From Serilophus lunatus (Eukaryota; Chordata; Aves; Passeriformes; Eurylaimidae), in contig VXBA01003818.1 of the NCBI GenBank assembly GCA_013399895.1, positions 473,293-537,292 of the forward strand: a stretch of DNA of 64,000 nt, read 5' to 3'. Shown in pieces: positions 52,225 through 62,361 of this stretch (the first letter of the stretch is position 1; the number at the start of each line of letters is the position of its first letter). The notes beneath the pieces were generated by a model that had not been told where the DNA came from, did not search any database, and saw only the letters and a program-made list of their open reading frames with translations. The position numbers and the translations under genes were made by a program.

Positions 52225-52399
52225 ATGTCCGATAGTCTGGATATTGAAGAGAAACCTCCGGCCCCACCGTTGAGAATGAACAGCAACAACCGCGACTCCT
52301 CTGCACTGAACCACAGCTCCAAACCGCTCCCCATGGCCCCCGAGGAGAAGAACAAGAAAGCCAGGCTGCGCTCCATCTTCCCAGGAGGAGGGGATAAAA
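52225..52399 (+). CDS. PAK3: PAK3 coding exon 1: N-terminus with Nck-binding proline motif
   Basis: This exon encodes residues 1-58 plus the first base of codon 59. PAK3 is a group I p21-activated serine/threonine kinase, an effector of Rac1 and Cdc42 that controls actin and dendritic spine shape in neurons; mutations in the human gene cause X-linked intellectual disability. The segment NNRDSSALNHSSKPLPMAPE and the run KNKKARLRSIFPGGGDK distinguish PAK3 from PAK1 and PAK2. Residues 11-17 (PPAPPLR) form the PxxP motif that binds the second SH3 domain of Nck; a basic patch follows at 42-49. The ATG is fixed by an upstream in-frame stop. The exon ends at the donor GTAAAG (52400), and phase 1 matches the next exon exactly, rebuilding Thr59. 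Without splicing the frame runs on to a stop at 52612-52614 in the intron. Compared with the mammalian protein as I remember it, Ser4 and Ile7 differ. Confidence 0.98.
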
Positions 52400-52997
52400 G
52401 TAAAGTATCAGCAGTGCAGATGGGTGGCTCCATCTCTGTGCCTTCTGCTGGTTGTTGTTTGTCTTGTTTACTTTTTGCCGCTGGTTTTACTTTGTTTCTG
52501 TTTGAGTTGCAGGCCATGGTACCAAAGCCTTCTGTTCCAAGTGCCCTAGGAACACATTTCAAAAGAGGAGGAGGTGTTCAGTCACTTACTTTCTTGTCTC
52601 CAAAAAGCCATTAAAATGTGCACACATTGTGGAACTTGCCTTTTAAAAATAACTTTATAGTTAAGCTGGGGAGTCCTTTCCTTTGGATTTTGCTTTGCAT
52701 TAGCAGTAAAAACAGAGATGACGTTGTATACTTTTGAAAATACATTCACAGAAGTGAAAGGGCATTTTGAGGAGCTTTTTTAGTGCACTTACATTCCAGG
52801 AAGAGAAGCAAGGTTCTTCTTTCTTGGTGCTTTTGCAGTGAGAGTGGATACAGAAAGATGTGGTTACAGCAAGAGAGTCTTTCAAACGTGCACCAAACAG
52901 CATTTCATATACATTCTTAGAAATGCACTTGCAGAAAGGAGTGTGTTTTGAGTTAGTGTATTTACAGAATTAAGGGAAGGGATCTTTTTTTCTAATG

Positions 52998-53530
52998 CCG
53001 TGGGAACTGATGGGCTGCACCCACATGTGCTGAGGGAGCTGGCTGATGTCACTGCAAGGCCACTCTGATTATCTTTGAAAGGTTGGGGGTGACTGAGGGT
53101 TGTTCCTGATGACAGAAACAAAGCAGATGTCACATCTGCCTTTAAGAAGGAGGATCTGGGGAACTCCAGGCCAGTCAGCCTCACCTTGGTCCTTGGGAAG
53201 CTGGTGGAGCAAATCCTCTTGGAAGCCATTTCCATACAAATGAAGGATAAGAATATGATCAGGAATAGTCAGCATGGATTTACAGAGGGGAATTCATGCT
53301 GAACTATACTGACAGCCTTTTACCTTGAGATGACAGGCTTGGTGATGAAGAGACAGCAGTGGTTGTTGCTTCTGCTTTAGTAAGGTGTTCAGCAGAGCTT
53401 CCCCCACAATACCCTTGCAGACAGACTGATGAAGTACAGTCTAGATAAGTGTATAGTGAGGTGGGCTGAGAACTGGCTAAAGTGCTGGGCTCAGGGGTTG
53501 TGTGGAGCAGTTGGAGGCAATCTGGCATTC
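52998..53530 (+). mobile_element. Degenerate CR1 LINE fragment, reverse transcriptase region
   Basis: Reading in shifting frames, the + strand shows CR1 ORF2 reverse transcriptase landmarks: an ELADVTA segment, 'NSRPVSLTLVLGKLVEQILLEA', then 'RNSQHGFTEGNSC' and 'LADRLMKYSLDKCIVRWAENWL'. The order and spacing follow the CR1 polymerase. Frameshifts and stops break it throughout, so it is a dead relic. It is in the same direction as PAK3, opposite to the two CR1 ends further left, and has no recognisable 3' terminus. It is a non-LTR retrotransposon remnant, not a viral gene. Confidence 0.92.
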
Positions 53531-55168
53531 AAAACTCCTCACAGGCAGTAGAAAGCACAGTGTCAGCCCCATTCCTGCCCTCAGCCACTGGCAGTCCTGC
53601 TGGCTCCTCCATGTGAAGGCTGCGACTGGATGGGCCCATTCCTCAGGCAGACCTGGATGGTTTACTATGCACAGTGTTCCCCCAGATGTCCTCTTCTGGG
53701 AACAAAGTTAATTTTCAATTGATTCTTTCTAAAGGCCAAAATGAAAATCTCTCCTATCTTGTTTAATTCCTGGAAAGACTCGGGTCACTTCTTCCCCTGA
53801 GTGCTACTAGGATGGTATTATCCCTCTCCAAGGGAGCATTTCTTAAATAGGAGGTGCTTGGTGAAATGCATGCAGAAAAGGGGAGATCCAGAAACAATGC
53901 CTGCTGGAGATGAACTGACATTAAAAATGTAATTAACTACCAGTCAGAGCAGTCTTAGAAAACATAAAAGTGTCATGATTTTAAATATGACTGTGAGGAA
54001 AAGTGAGGTAAGATTTATAGTACAATTTTGTTGGGTGAAATAATAAATGGAGGAAGTTTAGCTTGACTGGCCAAACCCCTTGAGGTGGTTTCATTGCAGG
54101 GTTGGTTTGTGGGTCAGGGTATCAGCTGGTCTGTGTTTGCTTCACAGACTCCGTGACACATTTTTGAGAGTCCTGCTTATAAAACAGAAGGTGATTGATA
54201 CATCTGCTCTCATCTAGTGCAGTGTTTTGCAGCATCACATTGTTACATTAATAGTTCACCACTGGTACAAGTAAACAGAACATGAAGAAAATATATCATG
54301 GGAAGGTGTTTCTTCCTGAACTCTCAGGAACTTTGTTGTCTTTCCTTTGCTCACCAGACATAAGAGATGTGAGGATGGATATGGTACAGTGTGTGCTCTC
54401 CAAGGCAGTCATGCGTGCCAGAACTGCTGTGCCTGGACACCAGGAGTCTTTTGCAGTCACTCCCCTGCTGGAGTGCAGCATTTTCAGTTAGGATTGGAGT
54501 TAGGTTGTTTTGGCAAGCCACTGATGGCTCTGCGGGGCCCTTCTGTGCATCTACTGTTGAAATAAGTCATGTAGGCTGTGATGTCCTGCTCCTTCCCATA
54601 GCACCTTATCTCTTCTGCTCCTCTCTCTGGTCTCTGGGGTAAGGTACCCCATTTCCTGAGGGCAGGAAGCCAAGGCAGATAACCAAAATGAGTTTCCAGT
54701 GTCATGCAGGCAAACTGTGTGGAACAAGGAACTGAACCTGTTCCTTCATAGCCCATGCTGAAACTGAAACGGGCCTTCCTGCCTCAGAGCTAATGTTGGT
54801 GATGGGAGCCACAGTGGAGTTCACAGCATTAGTGCTTCCTTTCAGCAGAAGCTCAGCAGAATTGAGAGCAGAAAGAAATGGCCTGTGTTCTACCAGTTGT
54901 TTGATAAAGCCTTGTTCTTCTTTCATTAAGCCACCTGTAGTAGCTGTGCAGTAAATTAATACTGTGTGTGCACTGGTGGCTCCATGAAGGCACTTTGGAG
55001 CATTCAAAGTAGCCTAAAGAAATCAGAGGGAAGCTGACCCACCACAGCTCAGATGCTCCTTTCAGCTGCAGAAGTCCATCCATGTTTAAGGTTACTGGGT
55101 AAAGTATGTCACTACCATTGAAGCTGCTTTAGACTTGGCTGTGGGTGGGAGCAGAGTCTGGCCTTTAG

Positions 55169-55335
55169 GCAGCTGGTTGCCTCCTGTACTCCTGAAAAAC
55201 AAGAAAAGAGGGAATGAGGAAAACCCTGCAGAGCAGAGATTAATGGAGGAGAAAGAAAATGACAAGGCTGCTGGGGAGGGACCGGAGGAGCAGAGCAGGA
55301 AGGAGGATGAGTGGGTGAAGGGAGAGGGGAAGGAG
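55169..55335 (+). other. Purine-rich exon-like block with strong donor
   Basis: This intronic block is rich in GAA/GGA words that resemble exonic splicing enhancers and ends AAGGAG|GTAAGA, close to the ideal donor. A weak acceptor, GGCCTTTAG, precedes 55169; another possibility is CTGCTTTAG before 55133. If joined to PAK3 coding exon 1 the block stays open for 55 codons of charged sequence, but with either acceptor the length (167 or 203) would shift the frame of the next exon and lead to an early stop in the 62208 exon. It may be a chance pseudo-exon, a rarely used exon or an alternative end. Confidence 0.3.
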
Positions 55336-57468
55336 GTAAGAACAGAATGAGCTGGATGGAAGGTGAACAAACAGGAGGGCGTAAGCATGAGGTCAAGCCC
55401 TTCATCTGACTCTGGAGAAAAGCTGCCACTTAGCTGAGTCACATTTTTCTCCCAAACAACTGCTCTTTTAACATAATGATGATGATGGTGATACAGACCG
55501 TGGGAGACAGAACAATCTTTCCTTGTTCTATTTTAATCTGTAATAGGTGCTGAGTTGGTGTGGAGGCCCTCATGGCTAAGTGCTGTGCAGCAGGAGTGTA
55601 ATGTGGGGGGCATTTACAAGACAATCACATAGGATGTCCAATACAAACCCCTTGAATCCAGTCAGTCAGTGCTTCAAAGAAGTCATGCCTTTTTGTATCA
55701 TTTTGCTAGTGTGTGTGAAATAGAAGTGATTGAATTTGCAGGGTCCAGACAGAAATGTCAAAGTTTTTAGACTAGTAAGAGGTGAGAGTGTTGTAAAGAC
55801 ATGTTTAATTCTCTATTTCATGTATGGTTTATCAACATTTGGACCATAGGTGTAATATCACAGTCTGGTAAGCAGAGGTCCATGAGGCAGATGAGCCAGA
55901 TCTTAGGGAATGAGCTGGAACACTTGTCCTCCAGCAGGAGAGTCCTAGAATGGACAAGTGCTGCTTTTAATCGAATGTTTTCTGTAATCCCTTGTTTTGT
56001 TTCTAGATTTGACTATTGCTTTAAACTGAATTTGTTAACTCTTCAAATCTAATTTTTACTGCATTTGCTTGCAAATGATGAAATAGAAGAAGCCTGTTTT
56101 GTTATCTGCAAAGAGATGACATCTTCTAACTGGCAACATCTGTCCTGAAAATTAAACAATATCATCTGAGCAATAAAAGAAAGGGGAAAGCCCTTGCATT
56201 TGTGTTTGATGTATTACTGCCATCTTTACTGAATGCTGAATGAAAATATTTCATCAATGAACATTGTGTAGGGGGTTGCAGTACACATAAAAGGTGACAA
56301 TTATTTAATGAAGATAAATCCAGCAGTGCAGAGAAAGTATTAGAAACATTTAAATTCTCCAGACAAAGAGCAGAAATCTTCCACCTAAAGGAGGCTGTAA
56401 GAATAAGAAAGATGTGCAAAGAGAGGCCTCGTGGAGATACTGTCTGTGAGCAAAGACAGACCTGAGGTGGGAGGGGGCTGATACACAGTGAGTTCAGCCT
56501 TTGCATGAGACCCCTGGGTGAACTTACAGTGCTGGCAAACATAGTACTGAAACACTGAGGGGAAGTGAAGGCAGCTTCTCCCAGCCTTTATTCCACCCGT
56601 TCTTTATCAGGGTCAGTAAAACTGGGCTGAAGTGACATTGCTCAGCAGTCAGACGTGCAGGAGATGGGTGACCACAGCTTACTTTCAGAGGAGGTAAAGA
56701 CAGAGAGAGATGAGAAGCATACACAGGTTGACTGACTTCCAAGTCACACTCTGGGAATACTGGTGGAGTGATATAAAACCAGCAAATTTCTGAAGGCTAA
56801 TAAAGCCTGTGTTTTATGGTTATATGTCTTAGTTAACTGAGAGCTCAAATGGAGCTTCTCCAGTGGCATTTACGGGATCCTGTTGCTGTGCAGATTCTGT
56901 GTTTTCTAATACATTGCTGCAGCTTCAGCCTTTTGCTTGCAAGAGGAGTCACCTCCTGAGGCTGCCAGTTTTCACAGAACCTGTAGGAACCTGGTTGTTT
57001 TAAAAATGTCTCCTCTCTGTTTTGACTGATTTTGTAACGGGTTCAGACCCTGTTGGAGAAGAAAGATATGTACACACATGAGTCCTGTGTGATTTACTCC
57101 ACAGAAACCCACAGAACAAAGTCAAACAGGAGTTAGTTGCTAGATACGAAAACTCAGTGAAAAAAGGAACTGATAAATGGAAATCATGGTGGTTAGAGAT
57201 AGTCCAAGAAGGCTACTTTATAAGCAGCTGCTTAGACAGCAGTTACAATGGCTGAAAGACAAAAAAATGAAATAACACCTTCTAGACCTTCCCCAGCTGG
57301 AGTTTGACAGGATGGTGATGAATTAGCTTGGGCTGTTTGTCAAGTTAGATGAATGTTAATTGGTTTGTTTTCCACTTTTAAAATACTATTTTGAGCACAC
57401 CTGATTGTGAGAAGTTTTAAATGAAAAGCTGTACAGAAAATAAGTGCTTGTTAACATTTTGCCTCTAG

Positions 57469-57569
57469 CCAACAAGAAGAAAGAGAAAGAACGTCCTGAG
57501 ATCTCTCTTCCTTCAGACTTTGAACATACCATTCATGTGGGATTTGATGCCGTCACTGGAGAATTCACA
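57469..57569 (+). CDS. PAK3: PAK3 coding exon 2: basic stretch and CRIB motif
   Basis: This exon encodes residues 59-92 (101 bases, beginning with the last two bases of Thr59). Lysines and acidic residues at 60-66 form the basic region that helps bind membrane lipid and GTPase. Residues 70-83 match the CRIB consensus completely: Ile70, Ser71, Pro73, Phe76, His78, His81, Val82, Gly83. This is where GTP-bound Rac1 or Cdc42 binds and relieves autoinhibition. The acceptor is TTTTGCCTCTAG. The donor is ACA|GTGAGT, with A rather than the usual G just before the cut. The exon ends in phase 0 after Thr92, so the next piece can be either exon b or the 62208 exon without changing frame. Confidence 0.98.
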
Positions 57570-58830
57570 GTGAGTAACTGCTGTATTTCATGCTTACCAG
57601 AGCTTCTAGTTTCCTGATGGTAAAATAACCTCCTATTGCCAGAAACATCAGATGACAGCACCCAGGCTATGAAGAAAGAGACTTCTATTTATTGGGCTTT
57701 GGATTTGGAGTGTTTAACTTGTGATTCAGGCTGCTTCTTTTTTCTTTTCCTCCAAGGATTGTCAGCAGAGTATTTGTGGAAAATGAAAACTAGGAAGGAC
57801 GTAGGTATATGCTTTTACCAGTCCCCCAAGCCACTACGAGGATTGGTTATTCAGTGTCTTTGGAAAAGCATAAAAAGCCCTCCCCACACGTGCATAGTAG
57901 ACAACCAGCCCCAAAGTGCAAAGTCCATCTGCTCTGCAGGCAGCCCTTGGAGATACCCAGGAAGCAGCAGCATTATGGAAGTCCACTAATTTTAATGTAA
58001 AATCCTTCAAAATGTGTTTATACGTGAGGTGATCAGACACATTTCTAGCATTTATCTACTAATGAGGTGGCTGTGTCAGTTTTTGCTACTTGTATCTCAA
58101 CAAAGTGCATGAAGTGTTGGGAAAAATGAGTCTGATAGAAGCTCCTTGAAATGTGCAGGGGGCTTCAGAGCATTTTTTCTCAGGCTACTAGTTAGGTGCT
58201 GGAGCCACTAATCCTTAAAGCTGAGATGGCAGTGAGCTTATGTTTGATTGTGCTGTGGAGGTGAGAAGAAGCATTAGCAGCTCCCTGTGCCACCAGTAGT
58301 GCCCTGTGAGCTGAGTGGTCAGACTGTGTAATCACTGTGTGTCAAATTGTGAAGTGTGCTAGTGCTGACTGGCTGCATACACCAAACAGGATGGGACAAA
58401 TCATTTGCCTGGACAAAGGATGGACAATTTTTAGAATTTGAACCCTAAATGTGATTTCTTCATAATTTTTTTACTTTGCTTGACACTTCCACGAAGATGG
58501 TTCAGAAATCTTGAAACTTTCTGTATCCTACAGTAGCAGTAGCAGCAGTAATAATGACAATAGAAGAAAAAAAGGCACATGTAATGACAGCATGTCTTCA
58601 AAGGAATAGTGAAATTGAATTGTCCTGAGTAATTAGGAAATGCAGCTACCTTTAAAACAAGTGGACTAGCTAATTGGCCTTTAAAAATAGACGTCACTTA
58701 TAAAATCTTACTTCAAAATTTATTCTGTGCCAAACCCTGGGGCCTGACTAAGTGCTCATTTATAAAGCCCAAGTGTGGTCATTTTTGATCAGAGACTTAG
58801 CATAAAGCTTTTAAAATTGTGTCTTCCCTG

Positions 58831-58884
58831 CTGACTGGCCTGGTTTTTCCCCTTTTTTCCCTCTCTCTCTCTCTCTCTCTTTAG
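58831..58884 (+). promoter_or_regulatory. Intronic 3' splice-site-like signal with (CT)10
   Basis: CTGAC at 58831-58835 resembles a branch point. It is followed by 39 uninterrupted pyrimidines (58844-58882), including ten perfect CT units at 58861-58880, and then AG at 58883-58884. This looks stronger than the acceptors of the real exons. A fair donor, GCG|GTGAGG, occurs at 59157, which would define a 272-base exon with an in-frame stop at 59026-59028. Confidence 0.4.
58861..58880 (+). repeat. (CT)10 microsatellite
   Basis: Ten perfect CT units within a longer pure pyrimidine tract; likely polymorphic in length. Confidence 0.97.
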
Positions 58885-61090
58885 CCACTTTATCGTTCAG
58901 GTCACTCTTCAGTGCCATTGTCCTTTTCTTCCTATCATATATTATGTTACTTTCTGCTTTTCCTTTCTCCCATTTGTGTTTATATCACTCCTTCCTGTCT
59001 ACTTTTGCCTTCCTTTTTTCCCCACTGAACATCCAGCTGTTCTTATTCTGTATCTGTTCTTCCTTTCAACCTTCTACCCTGTGCTTTAGACCTCTTCTTG
59101 CTGGCTCTGTGCAAACACAGTGGGTCACAACTGTGTTCTCCATATTCTGACTGGCGGTGAGGGTCCCAGTTGGTTCATGTCCCTGCCACCTGGAACAAAA
59201 AGGAGGGTTGTCAAGCTTAAAACACCTCAGTTCTAAGCACAAACACTATCAGTATTTCAGGAGTCATGGTTTGGATCAGTTTGAATGTTGTTATTATCAT
59301 CCTGTGTGTCAAAGCAGTCCCTAGCAGCAGAGGTTTTTGCTGCCTTTTTTTTTGTGTGTGTCAGATGCCACCAACACAGGTCGTGGCCTTTTACAGAGCT
59401 AAGGGACTATACATGGCTAAATGTGTCCAGCTTTGTTGCTGTAGCACAATTTCTTTTTAATATCTTTTTCTCTGTCCAAACAGTGGACATCAGATGGCTG
59501 CTATTTATAATTGCATAGTATTTCTACAATGGCACTTGTTCCTGAAGGGTGGAAGTGCAGTGCTGCAGTCTGAGAAGGCTCCAACCAGTTCAAAACTAAC
59601 CAAAGGGACAGGTGACTTCCCCTGTGCAGTTTGCCAGCACAGGGCTTAATGCTGCATTCCTTAGTGCATTCCAACATCAGTGAAAGCAAGGGAGTTTTTA
59701 CACCAAGAAGAACTAGCTGTCAATCCTAACTAATCCCAGGTGCAGGCATTACATTACACATTACATTAGGCATGTTTGATTTGTCCCAACCTGCACAGAA
59801 CCCGTGTATCAGCTGGGTAGTCCTGTGGTAAGTACATCCTGCTGAAGGAGCTGCCACTAGCCATGTCACCTACAGATATTCCCACTGCCTAGTGATCACG
59901 CTGTCTGTCTCTTTCAAAAGTTTGGAAGTGCCATGGAAGTGTTCAATAAATGTGCAAACATGGAGAGGGGGGTGTTGTTTCTAATTAGTGCAGCTGTCAT
60001 GCCAGTACTGCCTGCTCTCCTGGTTATGTGCAACCCATTGGACCATTTCCTGACACGGAACCTTCACCCCCAGCTGCACCCCCTGACTGTTGTTAGTTGC
60101 ATCTCAGTGCACAGTTGCATGGGCTGCTGAATTCCAGCTTTCAGGCTTGAGCCTTGTCCATCATGAACAGATATTATGTCTCCATTTCACTGTGCTTGGA
60201 GCAACCACATTTGCTAAGAAGTAGGGCTTTTAAAGCAGAGAATAAAACTGGTTGGGAAGTGTTGGGTGGGAGCATGCTGCTAGAGCTTTATGTTCCTTTA
60301 TTTGAAGGAAACAGTTGCATTTTCTGAATGGAGGACAAGAGTGTGGTTAGCAGGGCTTTGGGGGAGTGTTTTTTGTAAGGCATGCATGTTTGAAGCCGTT
60401 TCCTCACCCCCAGTTTAGAAGAAATTGTGGACACCCACCAAACTTTTAAAGCTTCAGGATTATGACATTAGTAAGTGGGAAAAGTTGTGGCTGTAGATTC
60501 AAAGAAGTTGCACATTCTTAATCTGATCAGGCATTTCTTTACAATTGTTCTGACTTTCAGTCTGACACACATAGATTGAGTTGTGGCATACACAACCTCC
60601 CAGATTTCACAATCTGACTGACTGCTCTCTCCACTGCACTTTGTGGACTCATGCACTGGCCAATGATGATCTTGGGGGCTGCAGAACCCCCAGGCTTAGA
60701 AAAAACTTGCATAGAGCCATTCCAAAGTATTAACCTGGCTTCAAAACTAGGCAAACAATAAAAGCCCAGATAATTTTCCATTTTTTTTTTAATTGAGAAA
60801 GGAAATCACAGGTAATTTTTCCAGTCACTTGCCATTAATTCTCAGGAATACATTTTTACAAAGGAGAGAAAAAACTGATTTAAAAGCAAGAGGAGGGGGA
60901 ATGATGCTTCCAAACTTTGGAATGTTTGTGTTTTTTCTGTTTTCCTAAGCCTGCCTTCCTGTAGCCTGTCCACCACCTGACCCGTTTGGTATCTGCCTCA
61001 TAATTCCCACTTTAGATGGGAGTTGCCCATTTTGGCCCGTTGGTTTCCTCCTCCTACCACCTTCTAAGTTGTCCCACATTCTGTTTTAAC

Positions 61091-61120
61091 TTTCTTTTCT
61101 TTCTTTATTTACGTCCATTA
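61091..61120 (+). promoter_or_regulatory. PAK3: UCUU-rich tract before exon b (candidate PTBP site)
   Basis: TTTCTTTTCTTTCTTTATTT runs from 61091 to 61110, ending 13 bases before exon b. UCUU/CUUU clusters at this position are the classic binding sites by which PTBP1 represses neuronal exons. That exon b is neuronal in mammals is established; PTBP control here is inference. Confidence 0.45.
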
Positions 61121-61123
61121 CAG

Positions 61124-61168
61124 CCAGATCTCTATGGCTCACAGATGTGCCCAGGGAGGCTCCCAGAG
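61124..61168 (+). CDS. PAK3: PAK3 alternative exon b (15 residues)
   Basis: The 45 bases encode PDLYGSQMCPGRLPE, which I recognise as the alternative exon b of PAK3; the mammalian form as remembered has Lys in place of Arg at position 12. The acceptor is CATTACAG and the donor GAG|GTGCGT. It inserts in phase 0 between Thr92 and Gly93, inside the region shared by the CRIB extension and autoinhibitory domain. In mammals the b-containing isoform is described as constitutively active with altered Rac/Cdc42 preference. The exon is skipped in the shorter form, which joins 57569 directly to 62208. It is flanked by a UCUU-rich tract and a donor weaker than those at 52400 and 62362, both fitting regulated inclusion. 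Confidence 0.94.
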
Positions 61169-62207
61169 GTGCGTCACAGGCCCCAAATGCTTCTTGAGAT
61201 GTCATAGCACTGCAGCAGCAGGTTGATGTGTGTGCAGTAGATTTGTTGCTTGGCTTTTCCCACTTTTTTTCATCAATCCTAAACTTCGGAGGCCCATGTC
61301 ACACATTGTTTTATAGAGAACTTCTGAGGAAGAAGATGTATGAAAGTAGATTGGGTTGGCAGCAAGGCTAAGGTGTCGTTTTTCCTTCAGTGAGCCCTAC
61401 AATTCACTGGTCAATACAACTGTCAGCTGTGCAGTAAAGGGGGGAAATGACAGGCTGTCAAATTTAGGGAATTATCCTGAGTAACTAGAGCAAGTTTTTA
61501 TAAATAGAATTTCAGTGTAGAGCTGGAGTTTTCAGCCATTGGATCAATTTTCAAATGTCACCCTCACCCATAAGTTATCTAAGAATTCATCCAAGGCTTT
61601 GGCACTCTTGACCTGTTCTCCAAGTCCCTGGTTTCTGTGTGTTTGAAGTAGAGAACTTAGAGACATCCTTTGCAGCAGTGGGACACCTCAGTGTCATGAT
61701 TTTGAGAGCTGAAAGGCAGATTCTTTACCCCGCAGTGTTTCCTGTATTGTATCAGAGTGGGGTTTACCCTTTAATCAGACAGCAGTGATGATTTCAGCAA
61801 AATGTGTTTGCATTCCTAAGCATGAAAAGTCCAGTGTAAAGCTCCTAAAAGACACTGTGTTGTCCACCAATAGATAATAGTCTTGTTATGTCTGCACTGA
61901 ATCATCAGGCAAAGAAGCTAAGCCTTAAATCATTACTCCATGGAAGAGCAGAGTTGATTTCCAGAGGAGTTTCATGCACTTTTTTTCCTCTCACAGTCAT
62001 TACTTTATTTTCTTTTTGAAATTTGGGTCCTGGTTTTAGCTAGATGTTGATAGAGAAGAGAATGATTGCATCTATTTTTGATTGTAAGGCATCAGTCAAA
62101 AAATCTGCAAATAATCTTACAGGGAGCGTGGGATCTTGGTAAAGATCTGTGAGGCTGCAGATATTAAATTCTCTAACCCCCACTTCCTTTCCACTTGACA
62201 TCTACAG
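61169..62207 (+). other. PAK3: PAK3 intron after exon b
   Basis: The intron has donor GTGCGT and acceptor ACATCTACAG, 1,039 bases long. No gene, repeat family or notable motif is seen in it. Confidence 0.93.
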
Positions 62208-62361
62208 GGCATTCCAGAGCAGTGGGCCAGGCTACTACAGACCTCCAACATAACAAAGCTGGAGCAGAAGAAGAACCCACAGGCTGTTTTAGATGTTCTC
62301 AAATTTTATGATTCCAAAGAAACAGTTAACAACCAGAAATATATGAGCTTTACGTCAGGAG
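62208..62361 (+). CDS. PAK3: PAK3 coding exon 3: autoinhibitory domain
   Basis: This exon encodes residues 93-143 of the short isoform plus the first base of codon 144. It opens with Gly-Ile-Pro-Glu-Gln-Trp, the segment directly after the CRIB that group I PAKs share, and runs through the helices of the inhibitory switch (WARLLQTSNIT, then KNPQAVLDVLKFYDSKE). It ends in the kinase-inhibitory part (NQKYMSFTSG). In the resting dimer this region of one chain blocks the kinase cleft of the other, and GTPase binding to the CRIB unfolds it. KETVNNQKYMSFTSG is the PAK3 form, distinct from PAK1 and PAK2. The acceptor is TCTACAG and the donor GGAG|GTAAGT is strong. Phase 1 matches the next exon, rebuilding Asp144. 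Confidence 0.98.

Larger units (their letters stand above)
52400..57468 (+). other. PAK3: PAK3 intron between coding exons 1 and 2
   Basis: The intron has donor GTAAAG and acceptor TTTTGCCTCTAG, 5,069 bases long. It holds a CR1 reverse transcriptase relic (52998-53530) and a purine-rich exon-like block near 55169-55335. Otherwise I see no gene in it. Confidence 0.95.
57570..61123 (+). other. PAK3: PAK3 intron before alternative exon b
   Basis: The intron is 3,554 bases long. It contains a 39-base pyrimidine tract with a complete acceptor-like signal at 58831-58884 and a pyrimidine-rich zone down to about 59100. UGCAUG motifs lie at 60116-60121 and 60383-60388, and a UCUU-rich tract precedes exon b. 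The mammalian second alternative exon (exon c) was not found by eye. Confidence 0.9.

Noticed and set aside
51933..52562. 209-codon minus-strand frame over PAK3 coding exon 1
   Set aside because: It is antisense to a proven coding exon, and the peptide has no recognisable family.
52225..52614. 129-codon frame starting at the PAK3 ATG
   Set aside because: Only the first 58 codons are PAK3. The rest is intron read-through past a donor whose phase fits the next exon exactly.
53531..53711. Extension of the CR1 relic to the end of the 69-codon frame at 53502-53711
   Set aside because: Similarity to the CR1 polymerase fades after about 53530. The rest is not recognisable as CR1.
61016..61207. 63-codon frame containing exon b with its own Met
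   Set aside because: Only 61124-61168 is exonic. The frame outside runs through the pyrimidine tract and past the donor.
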